Assembly (NCBI GenBank): GCA_040756375.1
Contig: JBFLZC010000011.1
Location: 62,001 to 126,000, forward strand
DNA: 64,000 nt
Reading direction: 5' to 3'
DNA from: VGSG01 sp040756375
GTDB lineage: Bacteria; Desulfobacterota; Desulfomonilia; Desulfomonilales; Desulfomonilaceae
Of this stretch, positions 44,611-53,329 are shown one piece after another. A program made the translations under genes and the position numbers. The notes beneath the pieces were generated by a model, which was not told the DNA's origin, ran no database searches, and saw only the letters and a list, made by a program, of their open reading frames with translations. Position 1 is the stretch's first letter, and every line of letters starts with the position of its first letter.

Positions 44611-45753
44611 TTACAGCCCCATAAACTTTGCTGCGATACCCTTCATGATTTCGTTAGTGCCGGCAAAAATCTGGGTAACCCTGATGTCGCGCCAGGATCT
44701 GGCGATGGGGTATTCTTCGCAGTATCCGTAGCCTCCGTGAAGTTGCAGGCAGGTGTCGGCCACACGAGATGCCATTTCCGTGGTCCAGTACTTGGCCATG
44801 GAGACCTCCACCACAATGTTGCGGCCCTCCGTGTGATCCATGACGAGCTTTTCCATGAAGGTCCGACCAAGCTTAATCTCCGTGGCCATTTCTACGATCT
44901 TAAACTGGGAATTTTGGAATTTTGAGATGGGTTTGCCGAACGCAGTGCGCTCCTGACAATACTTAATTGTCATCTCCAGCATGAACTCCGCCGCGGGAAC
45001 CACTGAAACCACCACCATGAGTCGTTCCTGCTGGAGCTTCTGCATCATCATCAAAAAACCGGCGCCTTTTTCGCCCAAACGGTTTTCCTTTGGGATGCGG
45101 CAGTCGTTGAAGAAAAGCTCCGCGGTGTCCTGGCTATGCCAACCGATCTTCTTGAGCTTCCGGCCCTTATCGAATCCCGGAGTGCCCGCCTCAACCAGGT
45201 ACAGACTGATGGCCCGGTGTGGATCGGATTCTTTCGGGTCTCTTGCGGCAAGGATCAGCAGATCACAGAGGATGCCGTTGGATATGAAGGTTTTCTGGCC
45301 GTTTATGATCACATGGTCGCCGTCTTCCACCGCGGTGGTTCTCATGCCCGCGAGGTCGCTTCCCGCGTTGGGTTCGGTCATGGCGATCGCGGTCACGATG
45401 TCGCCCGAAACGCATCCCGGCAGGTATTTCTTCTTAATGTCCTCGGAACCGAATGCAGTAATATACGGCACCACCACATCGCTGTGAAGCGGCGCAGCCA
45501 GCCCTGAATGGCCGGTGCGAACCAGCTCCTCGCACAGGATAACCGAATACAGGAAATCCGCTCCCAGACCGCCATACTCTTCGGGCACGTCCATGCAGAG
45601 GAAGCCATTCTCACCCATCTTCTTCCAGATAGCCCTGGGCACGATCCCGGCCTCTTCCCATTCCTCGACGTACGGGGTGACTTCTCGTTCAAAGAACTTG
45701 CGCAACGCGTCTCTGAATATGCGGTGCTCTTCGGTGTATTTGATGATGTCCAT
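44611..45753 (-). CDS. acyl-CoA dehydrogenase, long-chain (LCAD)-type
   Basis: 380 residues from ATG 45753 (GAGG seven bases upstream). FAD enzyme with AMTEPNAGSDLAGM and FISNGILCDLL. The usual C-terminal catalytic Glu is absent (IFAGTNEIMK), as in LCAD and isovaleryl-CoA dehydrogenases, where the base is on another helix; the Glu in QQERLMVV lines up with that base. Start of the oxidation steps in the cluster. Electrons would go to Etf, not encoded here. Confidence 0.85.
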   Translation of the reverse strand: MDIIKYTEEHRIFRDALRKFFEREVTPYVEEWEEAGIVPRAIWKKMGENGFLCMDVPEEYGGLGADFLYSVILCEELVRTGHSGLAAPLHSDVVVPYITAFGSEDIKKKYLPGCVSGDIVTAIAMTEPNAGSDLAGMRTTAVEDGDHVIINGQKTFISNGILCDLLILAARDPKESDPHRAISLYLVEAGTPGFDKGRKLKKIGWHSQDTAELFFNDCRIPKENRLGEKGAGFLMMMQKLQQERLMVVVSVVPAAEFMLEMTIKYCQERTAFGKPISKFQNSQFKIVEMATEIKLGRTFMEKLVMDHTEGRNIVVEVSMAKYWTTEMASRVADTCLQLHGGYGYCEEYPIARSWRDIRVTQIFAGTNEIMKGIAAKFMGL

Positions 45754-45817
45754 GATAGATCCTCGCGGGATGGCTGAAAACCGGCGTATGTGCTGTCCTC
45801 GTTCTCAGTCTGAAAGG

Positions 45818-46216
45818 TTATTGGTTGCAGGTTTCCTTTTGGATAGCCACCGGGTAGGAGTTGCCTCCATTGTCATAGAAGACCAATCGGCTGGCCTTGT
45901 TCCACTTCGACTCATCCATCGAGCAATAGAAGGCCATGATATCCCCTGGTGCGATCCGGTGTTGGCCGTAGGGCATGACCGCTGTGACGCGTTCCGTACC
46001 GGCTTCGCTCTCCAGGTCGAAGTAGCTCGGCACGATCACAGGCTGATCCCCACCGTTGGTCACCAGTATTTCGAGATTCTGGTCGAACATCTTGAGTCCA
46101 CAGCAGGTCTTGAACCCCAGAATCTCTTCCGTCGGTGAGTTCATGATGAGGCGAATTTGAAGCATTGGTTCAACGTCCACACGCGAGAAGACGAGATAAC
46201 TCTGTTGTGAAGGCAT
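45818..46216 (-). CDS. conserved-looking hypothetical protein
   Basis: 132 residues. Not recognised. Beta-rich, with GFKTCCGLKMFDQNLEIL and VPSYFDLES, suggesting a small immunoglobulin-like or PilZ-unrelated beta sandwich. The Cys pair is notable. No signal peptide. It lies 64 bp upstream of the dehydrogenase gene on the same strand, inside the acyl-CoA cluster, so it may be transcribed with it; ribosome site weak. An internal ATG (codon 18) is an alternative start. Confidence 0.6.
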   Translation of the reverse strand: MPSQQSYLVFSRVDVEPMLQIRLIMNSPTEEILGFKTCCGLKMFDQNLEILVTNGGDQPVIVPSYFDLESEAGTERVTAVMPYGQHRIAPGDIMAFYCSMDESKWNKASRLVFYDNGGNSYPVAIQKETCNQ

Positions 46217-46231
46217 CTTAGTTTGCTTGGA

Positions 46232-46280
46232 TTCCTGCTCCCCCTCTCCCTACCCTCTCCCACCAGGGGAGAGGGGTCCC
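46232..46280. repeat. CT-rich palindromic repeat (a)
   Basis: CCCTCTCCCACCAGGGGAGAGGGG with a CT-rich head, downstream of the DUF559 gene. Same family as 10236-10368 and the two elements below. Confidence 0.7.
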
Positions 46281-46392
46281 TCTCTCTTTCCCTGATTTCT
46301 CATCAAGTGAGGCCGCTCCGGGAATGCCCTTGCAGGCCCTTCTTTACGCTATCTCCGCCGGATGCGCAGCCTTCGAACCACATCTCGCATCG

Positions 46393-46782
46393 TCAAGACC
46401 GACCTCCCCTCCCTTGATGGGAGGGGGAAGGGGAGGGTGAAAGAGGCGTGGCGCAGGCTGTCAGGATCGCATCAAGAACTCCTTCCAGGTTCTGCAGCAC
46501 CTCGTTGTTCCAAAACCTAAGGACAGTAAATCCATCTTCAGCCAGAATGAAATCCCTTTTGCAGTCTCGTTCTGGGCTCTCAGCATGTTGCCCACCATCC
46601 AGCTCGATGATGACGCGTTTTTCAAAGCAGACGAAATCGACGATGAAACGACCGATGGGTTGTTGTCGCCTGAACTTTATTCCTGCCAGTTGTTTGGCCC
46701 TGAGCCTGTTCCACAGAATGATCTCCGCTCTAGATGAGTTCTGTCGCAGGTCCTTGGCAATCTCTGTCAACGGCCGTGCCAT
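46393..46782 (-). CDS. DUF559 (Vsr-like endonuclease fold) protein
   Basis: 129 residues from ATG 46782. DUF559 proteins have the PD-(D/E)XK fold of the Vsr mismatch endonuclease: RAEIILWNRLRAKQL, KFRRQQPIGRFIVDFVC, then IIELDGGQH (E-x-D core) and VLRFWNNEVLQN. Activity and role are unknown, but such genes often travel with intergenic repeats. Here the last about 17 codons (SPSPSPSHQGRGG) are read from a CT/GA-rich palindrome, and another copy of that repeat sits just before the start. It interrupts the acyl-CoA cluster and looks like an insertion. Confidence 0.8.
   Translation of the reverse strand: MARPLTEIAKDLRQNSSRAEIILWNRLRAKQLAGIKFRRQQPIGRFIVDFVCFEKRVIIELDGGQHAESPERDCKRDFILAEDGFTVLRFWNNEVLQNLEGVLDAILTACATPLSPSPSPSHQGRGGRS
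46403..46445. repeat. CT-rich palindromic repeat (b), coding for the DUF559 C-terminus
   Basis: CCTCCCCTCCCTTGATGGGAGGGGGAAGGGGAGG, an inverted repeat inside the end of the DUF559 reading frame. It matches the CCCTCCCATCAAGGGAGGGG core at 10.2 kb. Confidence 0.75.
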
Positions 46783-46790
46783 AAACGATG

Positions 46791-46830
46791 CCTCCCCCTT
46801 CCCTGCCCCTCCCACCAGGGGAGGGGATTT
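46791..46830. repeat. CT-rich palindromic repeat (c)
   Basis: CCTCCCCCTTCCCTGCCCCT followed by CCCACCAGGGGAGGGG, immediately upstream of the DUF559 start codon. Confidence 0.7.
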
Positions 46831-46852
46831 CCTCTCTGAGGGGCGCCAGAAC

Positions 46853-46918
46853 ACGGGAGTTTTGGGGGAAGGGTCCGGGAAACCCCTTTTTACACAAAGA
46901 GGGGTTTCCCGGGATCTT
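46853..46918. repeat. dispersed GGAGTTTTTGG-type hairpin element, copy 2
   Basis: GGGAGTTTTGGGGGAAGGGTCCGGGAAACCCC ... GGGGTTTCCCGGGA, downstream of the thiolase gene. The stem carries compensating changes compared with copies 1 and 3 (GGGAAACC/GGTTTCCC against GGGGAGGCC/GGCCTCCCC), which implies the hairpin itself is selected. Confidence 0.85.
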
Positions 46919-46947
46919 ACATCCTTTCCGCTGCCCTCGCGCTTCTG

Positions 46948-48153
46948 TCAGTACTTACCGATGATCGCGATACAGCAGACGTTCATGAAAGGCACGCCGC
47001 CCAGGTTGTGGGTAAGGCCGTATCGAGGATTCTCAATCTGGCGCTCGCCGGCTCGTCCGTGCAGTTGGAGGTACATCTCGTACAGCATACGTAACCCTGA
47101 CGCGCCGATCGGATGCCCGAAACACTTGAGTCCGCCATCCACCTGAGCCGGAACTCCGCCGCCATCCTTATCGTAGAATCCGTCGAGAGCATCGCGCCAC
47201 GCCTTTCCCCGCTCGGATATATGGAGATCCTCGTACGTGACCAACTCAGTGATAGAGAAGCAATCGTGCAGCTCCATCATACTGATTTCTTCTTTGGGTT
47301 TGGTGATGCCTGCTTCTTCGTAGGCCTTGGTGCTGCACTTCGCGGTGGTAATGAAATGATCCCCGTCCCAGTTATTGTATCCCATTTCTTCACCGCTGCT
47401 CAGCGACAGTTGCAGCGCCTTGACCGTGACGAAGTCTTTGTATCCCATCTCTTTGGCCTTCTCCACGGTGGTGACGATCGCGCAGGCTGAGCCGTCACTT
47501 ACGCCACAGCAGTCGAAGAGTCCGAGCGGATACGCAATGATGGGTGCCGCCATAACCTGATCTTCGCTCACGGTTTTCCGTAGATGGGCTTTGGGGTTAA
47601 GCGCTCCGTTGGAATGGCTCTTGACCGAGACGTGCGCAATAGCCCGCTTCAGGTCTTGAGCCTGGATGCGATACTTTGACGTGTATGCGGTCGCGAGCTG
47701 CGCAAACGAGCCTGGGGCAGTCACATTGGGCCAGAAGAGCCATTGCAACGAACCCCAGTTGGAACCGGGATTCGGCAAGCCGCCGTAACCGGTATCCTTG
47801 AGCTTTTCCACGCCCAGGGCCAGCGCAATGTCATAGGCGCCGGACGCAACCGCGTACACCGCGCCGCGGAACGCTTCCGTGCCGGTCGCACAGAAATTCT
47901 CGACTCGCGTCACGGGTATGAGCGGCAGTCGGAGCGTCATGGACAACGGCAGTGCGCTCTTGCCCACGTTGATTTCGTCCATGCAGGTGCCCAGCCACGC
48001 GGCCTGGATCTCTTTGGGATCGATCTTCGCGTCCTTGAGGCACTCGGTGTACGCTTCGACCATGAGCTCTTCCGCGCCCACGTCCCAACGTTCGCCGAAA
48101 CGGGTGCAGCCCATGCCGATGATCGCTACCTTGTCTTTGATTCCTGTGGCCAT
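46948..48153 (-). CDS. SCP2-type thiolase
   Basis: 401 residues, AGGAGGG seven bases before the ATG. Thiolase fold of the SCP-x/SCP2 subfamily: nucleophilic Cys in VENFCATGTEAF, HDCFSITEL and the active His in CFGHPIGASG. The last Cys motif of biosynthetic thiolases is replaced by LGGVPFMN, as usual for this subgroup. It would split 3-ketoacyl-CoA with CoA. SCP2-type thiolases often pair with DUF35 zinc-ribbon proteins; here the next gene upstream encodes one fused to an HMG-CoA-synthase-like domain. Confidence 0.9.
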   Translation of the reverse strand: MATGIKDKVAIIGMGCTRFGERWDVGAEELMVEAYTECLKDAKIDPKEIQAAWLGTCMDEINVGKSALPLSMTLRLPLIPVTRVENFCATGTEAFRGAVYAVASGAYDIALALGVEKLKDTGYGGLPNPGSNWGSLQWLFWPNVTAPGSFAQLATAYTSKYRIQAQDLKRAIAHVSVKSHSNGALNPKAHLRKTVSEDQVMAAPIIAYPLGLFDCCGVSDGSACAIVTTVEKAKEMGYKDFVTVKALQLSLSSGEEMGYNNWDGDHFITTAKCSTKAYEEAGITKPKEEISMMELHDCFSITELVTYEDLHISERGKAWRDALDGFYDKDGGGVPAQVDGGLKCFGHPIGASGLRMLYEMYLQLHGRAGERQIENPRYGLTHNLGGVPFMNVCCIAIIGKY

Positions 48154-48307
48154 ATCTCAACCCTCCTGCGGGTCATTTCCGTGTGATCTCACGAGGTTTT
48201 GTGAGGGCGGGTTTGAAACCCGCCCCTACCGCGCCTATGCGTAACCTCTATGTCATTCTCCCAAAATTCAGCAGTACCAATCTTTCAAGCGCTGGAAGCG
48301 CTTGCAT

Positions 48308-48373
48308 AGCCTAGGAGTTTTTGGTGGAGGGGTCCGGGGAGGCCTCTTTTTGCAAAAAGGGGCTTCCCCGGCC
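48308..48373. repeat. dispersed GGAGTTTTTGG-type hairpin element, copy 3
   Basis: AGGAGTTTTTGGTGGAGGGGTCCGGGGAGGCC, T-rich loop, then GGGGCTTCCCCGG, in the 256-bp gap between the two cluster genes, about 35 bp after the stop of the large fusion gene. Terminator-like or mRNA-stabilising position. Confidence 0.85.
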
Positions 48374-48409
48374 AATTCGTCCCAAAACGCCTCGGCCTTG
48401 GAAACGCTT

Positions 48410-51148
48410 CTAGAACTTGAAGAGCTTCTCGATAAGCTGCGATTTCATGATGTCGCCTTCGACCTTCAGCTTCCCGGTGGTAAACGCCTGCATTGCCGGC
48501 AGCTCTTTGCGAATAAGCGCCAGGAAATCCTGATCCGACATAAGGATCGTGGTCGTGGGCTTTTCATGCTTGCCCTGAGCCACCTGGCAGCTCCCTTCCT
48601 TGATCTCCACGAACCACTCGCCGCCACCTGGGCCGGAAATCTTGTACTGGAACACTACATTGACTCCCGCAGCTTTATCAGCCTGGAAAGCCTGTGGCAT
48701 AGCATCGAAGACGCTCTTAACCGTCAGCCCTCCACCAGCCGGCTCTTTCTCGCCTGCGGTCTCTGGAGTAAATGCATTCAGCATGTCTCCTAAAGCCGCT
48801 GTGGCGTTGTACGATTCAACCGCGCCGCTCATGGAGTTGATTGCATCCCAGCTCTGGTGAATCTCTTCCGGGGTGGGAGGAGTCACGCCGTCGCCGACAA
48901 CAGCGCCTTTCCCGGTAACCACCGCGGCACGATCAAAGTGACCCAGGCCTGCATTGAAGACCATGCCGGTCTCCGTAGACTGATCCGAGCAAAGATAGAG
49001 CACCATCGGGGTCACATATTCGGGCTTGAGCCGCTCGAACAAATCGGGCGGCAGCACGTCTTCGGTGAGCCGCGTGCCCGCGGTCGGAGCGACGCAGTTC
49101 ACCTTGATGTTGTACTTGTCGCCTTCCAGCTTGAGCGTATTCATCAGACCTACAAGGCCCAGCTTGGCGCCGGAATAATTGGTTTGGCCGAAATTGCCGT
49201 ACAAGCCCGCAGATGATGTGGTCATGATGATGCGGCCATAGCCCTGTTCCCGCATCTGTGTAAACGCAGGCCTGGTCACGTTGTATGCACCGCTCAGGTG
49301 CACAGCCAAGACCGCACCCCAATCCGCAGGTTCCATTTTGGCCAGAGTCTTGTCCCGGAGAATTCCCGCATTGTTAATCAGGATGTCCACCCGGCCGAAG
49401 GCATCCATCGCAGTCCTGATAATCGCCTGGCCGCCTTCCGGCGTGGATACCGAATCGTAGTTCGCCACGGCTTCGCCGCCCAAGGCTTTGATTTCCGTGA
49501 CCACTGCGTCGGCAGCCGCGGAACCTGATCCGGTGCCGTCTCTTGCGCCGCCCAAGTCGTTCACTACGATCTTGGCGCCACGTTTTGCCAGCTCCAGGGC
49601 ATACGCGCGGCCCAGTCCTGCTCCAGCGCCCGTGATCACCGCGACTTTGCCTTCAAAACCGATCTCTGGGCCTTCTTCCGCGGCCTCTTCCACGGTGTCC
49701 ATCGGTAGCGGGATGGCCTTCCAGAAATAGCCGGAGAAGCCGCGTTCCCTGTCGGTGTATCGCTTCCTGAACGCCAGCTTCACCGGCTGCCCCACACGTA
49801 CGTCGTCGAGCTCGCAATCGGTGAAGTCCGCCATATACCGGCCGCCACCCTCAAACTGGACCATGCCGTAAATCGCGGGCGGGTCCAGAGAAACCGCAAG
49901 AAGATCTCCGGTGAAGCTCTTCACTCTGGCAGGCACTTCAGCGAACTCGTAGTCTTCCTGGGTGTAGACCGCATGACAGTCCGGATTCACGCAGATATCC
50001 ATGCTGGGGAACTGAGGCGTCCCGCATTGGGTGCACTTGCCGCCCACCATGCCCAGGAGCATCTTGCGTTTGCGCCAGATCACCGTCATCGCAGTCTGCG
50101 TCGGGCATTCAGCCCTGATGCCCATTTCCGTCTGGATGAGGTCCCGGAATTTGAGGAACTTCGCGTAATTATCTACGGGTTTCTTATCTTCCAGAGCTCC
50201 GGTAATGCCTGTGCGAGCCGGCAAATCCAGGATCTTGTCCGTCACTTGAAAATAGAGTGCATCGCACCCTTGGCCAAAGCCTGCGAGCAGAATGCGATCT
50301 CCCGGCTTGGCTTGTTCAAGAGTCTGTGAGAGCATGACCAGCGGATGCGCCGCGCCTGTTTCGCCGCAGACTTCGTGCATGTTGTCCACAAGCTTGTCTG
50401 CACGCGCGCCGAGCTGCGATGCGATCTTGCGGTGCTCCGCCTTGAAGAAGCACGGGAAGACGAACCTGTCCACATCGTCCATCGATATGGAGAGCTTGTT
50501 GAAGAGCCCGGTTACGGCCTCCGGAATAATCTTGGAGTATCCCGCGTCGCGGACCCAGCGCTCTTCCCACATGTAGTCATACGTTTTGCCTTCTCCGCGG
50601 AAATGGTCCACGAAATCGTGCGCGACCGAGTACGAGCCCTTGAATTCCGCGATCACGTCCGAGTCGCCCACGAGGACCGAAGCAGCGCCATCGCCGAACC
50701 ACATCTCGTAGAAATATGCAGCTTTGGCTTCGCGCTTGTCCGCCGCCACCACGAGCGCTCGCGAATTGCCGTTTTTGCCGATCGTGGAAAGCGCCGTAAT
50801 CAGGCCTGTTGTTCCCGCTCTGAGGCTGGAAGCCACATCCTGAGCGACCATGTCGTCCCTCAGATTGAGCGCAGTCTTCACAACCCCTGCATTGAGACGG
50901 TCCAGGAACGGCAGCGTGGTCGAACAGAGGTAGATCGCATCCACCGCCTTCTTGTCCGTGCCTTTGAGGCAATCCTGAGCCGCGGAAACCGCCATGGTCA
51001 GAGTGTCCTCGTCCCAGTTGCAGAACGACCGCTCGCCCTGAGCCACCATGATGATGGCAGGGGCAAACCAGCCCATGCTCTGGAATATACTCATGCGGTT
51101 CAGTCGCAACTTCGGAATGTAACCGCCGTATGAAACGATGCCGATCAT
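48410..51148 (-). CDS. four-part fusion: HMG-CoA-synthase-like + DUF35 + SDR dehydrogenase + SCP2
   Basis: 912 residues; GGGGAG six bases before the ATG. Residues 1-330: HMG-CoA-synthase/KAS-III fold, keeping DEDTLTMAV, but the Cys position is Leu (SSLRAGTTG) and the active His is lost (VFPCFFKAEH). Residues 365-470: DUF35 zinc ribbon (CTQCGT ... CVNPDC) plus OB fold. Residues 480-770: MFE-2-type 3-hydroxyacyl-CoA dehydrogenase (TGAGAGLGRA, YSGAK). Residues 800-912: SCP2 lipid carrier. The SDR-SCP2 half is nearly the same as in the next gene. Likely role: 3-hydroxyacyl-CoA oxidation with a DUF35 bridge to the thiolase. Confidence 0.85.
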   Translation of the reverse strand: MIGIVSYGGYIPKLRLNRMSIFQSMGWFAPAIIMVAQGERSFCNWDEDTLTMAVSAAQDCLKGTDKKAVDAIYLCSTTLPFLDRLNAGVVKTALNLRDDMVAQDVASSLRAGTTGLITALSTIGKNGNSRALVVAADKREAKAAYFYEMWFGDGAASVLVGDSDVIAEFKGSYSVAHDFVDHFRGEGKTYDYMWEERWVRDAGYSKIIPEAVTGLFNKLSISMDDVDRFVFPCFFKAEHRKIASQLGARADKLVDNMHEVCGETGAAHPLVMLSQTLEQAKPGDRILLAGFGQGCDALYFQVTDKILDLPARTGITGALEDKKPVDNYAKFLKFRDLIQTEMGIRAECPTQTAMTVIWRKRKMLLGMVGGKCTQCGTPQFPSMDICVNPDCHAVYTQEDYEFAEVPARVKSFTGDLLAVSLDPPAIYGMVQFEGGGRYMADFTDCELDDVRVGQPVKLAFRKRYTDRERGFSGYFWKAIPLPMDTVEEAAEEGPEIGFEGKVAVITGAGAGLGRAYALELAKRGAKIVVNDLGGARDGTGSGSAAADAVVTEIKALGGEAVANYDSVSTPEGGQAIIRTAMDAFGRVDILINNAGILRDKTLAKMEPADWGAVLAVHLSGAYNVTRPAFTQMREQGYGRIIMTTSSAGLYGNFGQTNYSGAKLGLVGLMNTLKLEGDKYNIKVNCVAPTAGTRLTEDVLPPDLFERLKPEYVTPMVLYLCSDQSTETGMVFNAGLGHFDRAAVVTGKGAVVGDGVTPPTPEEIHQSWDAINSMSGAVESYNATAALGDMLNAFTPETAGEKEPAGGGLTVKSVFDAMPQAFQADKAAGVNVVFQYKISGPGGGEWFVEIKEGSCQVAQGKHEKPTTTILMSDQDFLALIRKELPAMQAFTTGKLKVEGDIMKSQLIEKLFKF

Positions 51149-51166
51149 GGTTGGCTCCCCTTATCT

Positions 51167-53308
51167 TTAGAACTTGAACAGTTTCTCGATGAGTTGGGAT
51201 TTCATCAGGTCGCCTTCGATCTTGAGCTTGCCAGACGTGTACGCCTGCATTGCATTCAGCTTGCCGCTAATCATGTTCACAAAGTCTTCATCGCCCATAA
51301 GGATGCTTGTGGTCGGCTTGGCATGAGCGCCCGCCGACACCTGGCATTTTTGGTCCTTCACGCTCACGTGCCAATCGCCGCCGGTCGGGCCTGAAATCTT
51401 GAACTGGAAGATCACATCAACGCCCGTAGCCTTATCCGCACGGAATGCGTTCGCGATGTTGTCGAAGACGCCTTGCACTGTGAGCTGCGGCTTCTGCTCT
51501 GCTGCAGGAGCGGCTGCCGCTGCTTGACTCGGACCTGCTGCAACCGCATCGAATATGGCTCCCACGGCCGCAGTGGCATTTGCGAACAACTTGGCCCCTT
51601 GCAACGACTTGATTGCATCCATGTGCGCGGCCACTTCTTCCGGTGTGGGCAGCTTGTCTCCGCTACCGAGCACCACGCCCGCGCCGGTGATGACTTCCGC
51701 CTTGTTGTAGCAACCCATGCCCGCGTTGTACACCGCGCCGGTCACCGGGCACTTGTCGGAACAGAGATACAAGACCATCGGAGTCACAAACTCAGGCTTG
51801 AGTTTAGCTTGCAGGTCGGGTGGCAGGATATCGTCGGTCAGTCTCGTCGCGGCAACAGGCGCAATCGCGTTCACTTTGATATTGTGCTTTTCACCTTCTG
51901 CCTTGAGCGTATTCACCATGCCGATAAGGGCCATTTTGGCAGCGGAATAGTTGCACTGGCCGAAATTGCCGTACAGACCCGCCGCGGACGTAGTCATGAT
52001 GATCCGGCCGTAGCCTTGTTCACGCATCTTGATGAATGCAGGCCGAGACACGTTGTATGCGCCGTTGAGGTGTACGGCCATGATCGCATCCCATTCCGAC
52101 GGCTCCATCTTGATCAGGCTCTTGTCCCGAAGGATCCCTGCATTGTTGATGAGGATGTCCACTCGGCCGAACGCATCGACCGCGGCCTTCACAATGGCTT
52201 CCCCACCTTCGGGAGTGCTCACCGAGTCGTAGTTTGCTACAGCTTCGCCGCCCGCGGCCTTGATTTCAGCGACCACAGCGTCTGCCATGCTCGTTCCGGC
52301 GCCGGTGCCGTCCCTCGCTCCGCCCAGGTCGTTCACCACAACTTTGGCACCTCGCGCGGCCAGTTCCAGAGCATATGCTTTGCCCAGACCTCCGCCCGCG
52401 CCCGTTACTATCGCTACCCTGTCGTCGAACCTGATCCAGCCGCCTTTGGAGCGCTTTTCCAGCTCAGCCTTGCTCACCCATTCCACGATGCCGCGATCTA
52501 TGGCCACGTCGCCTGTGTCAGCATTCAGGGTCCTGAAAAGCGCCTTGCCTTCCTCAATCTTCCAAATCTGCGTCTTGACCGGCACTCCAGGGTAGAGCGT
52601 CCGAGAAAAACGATTCCGGAATCGTGTCATGCGCTCAGGCTCACCGGGAAAGAGGTGCTTGATTGCCGCACGACACGCATACCCGTGCGTGCAAAGGCCG
52701 TGCATGATCGGCTTTTCAAATCCGCTGGCCTTGGCAAAGTCCGGGTCAACGTGCAGAGCGAAGATATCGCCGCTCAAGCGATAGATCAGCGGCTGATTTT
52801 CGGAAGGATACGCAATCTCCTCAAAGTCGGGCGGCCGATCGGGGAATTCCACCGTCTCCTTGGGGGATTCCGGGCCGCCAAAACCACCATCCAATCGGCC
52901 GAAAATCGTGAGAATGTTCGTGAAGAGCTTCTGGCCGCTGGAATGGTACGTGTCCCCTTCCGCGATTACGAGCGCACCCTTTTCCTTACCCTTGTCATAC
53001 ATGTGGGTAATCGCGCCTTCGGTGATCAGCTTCCCTTCCGGCGGAATCGGATTATGAAAGATCAGGTCCTGCTCGCCGTGGAGCACTCCCGCAAGGTTCA
53101 CGTTGGACGTGAGCCCGGCCTGCGCAAGGAAATCGAAGATCGCGGCAATCGCGAAGCTCGGTATCACCTTGAGCCGATTTTCGTAACAGTATTCCAGTTC
53201 GTCGAAGCCCGCGCCCACGCCCAAAGCGTACAGAATCACATCCTTCCAGCCGTAATCCTTGGTCAGCGGGCCGATCTTCTTCCCGATGGAATCAAGATTC
53301 AGAGCCAT
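51167..53308 (-). CDS. MFE-2-like fusion: enoyl-CoA hydratase 2 + SDR dehydrogenase + SCP2
   Basis: 713 residues; GGAGG six bases before the ATG. Residues 1-285: double hot-dog hydratase 2 with catalytic motif DIFALHVDPDFA and PIMHGLCTHGYA. Residues 295-580: (R)-3-hydroxyacyl-CoA dehydrogenase SDR (TGAGGGLGKA, NYSAAK). Residues 605-713: SCP2. All parts of peroxisomal multifunctional enzyme type 2 are present, but the order is hydratase-SDR-SCP2 instead of SDR-hydratase-SCP2. It would carry out hydration and oxidation of 2-enoyl-CoA. It ends 18 bp before the next fusion gene and follows tetR by 21 bp. Confidence 0.9.
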   Translation of the reverse strand: MALNLDSIGKKIGPLTKDYGWKDVILYALGVGAGFDELEYCYENRLKVIPSFAIAAIFDFLAQAGLTSNVNLAGVLHGEQDLIFHNPIPPEGKLITEGAITHMYDKGKEKGALVIAEGDTYHSSGQKLFTNILTIFGRLDGGFGGPESPKETVEFPDRPPDFEEIAYPSENQPLIYRLSGDIFALHVDPDFAKASGFEKPIMHGLCTHGYACRAAIKHLFPGEPERMTRFRNRFSRTLYPGVPVKTQIWKIEEGKALFRTLNADTGDVAIDRGIVEWVSKAELEKRSKGGWIRFDDRVAIVTGAGGGLGKAYALELAARGAKVVVNDLGGARDGTGAGTSMADAVVAEIKAAGGEAVANYDSVSTPEGGEAIVKAAVDAFGRVDILINNAGILRDKSLIKMEPSEWDAIMAVHLNGAYNVSRPAFIKMREQGYGRIIMTTSAAGLYGNFGQCNYSAAKMALIGMVNTLKAEGEKHNIKVNAIAPVAATRLTDDILPPDLQAKLKPEFVTPMVLYLCSDKCPVTGAVYNAGMGCYNKAEVITGAGVVLGSGDKLPTPEEVAAHMDAIKSLQGAKLFANATAAVGAIFDAVAAGPSQAAAAAPAAEQKPQLTVQGVFDNIANAFRADKATGVDVIFQFKISGPTGGDWHVSVKDQKCQVSAGAHAKPTTSILMGDEDFVNMISGKLNAMQAYTSGKLKIEGDLMKSQLIEKLFKF

Positions 53309-53329
53309 CGAGTTCCTCCATGACGACGT

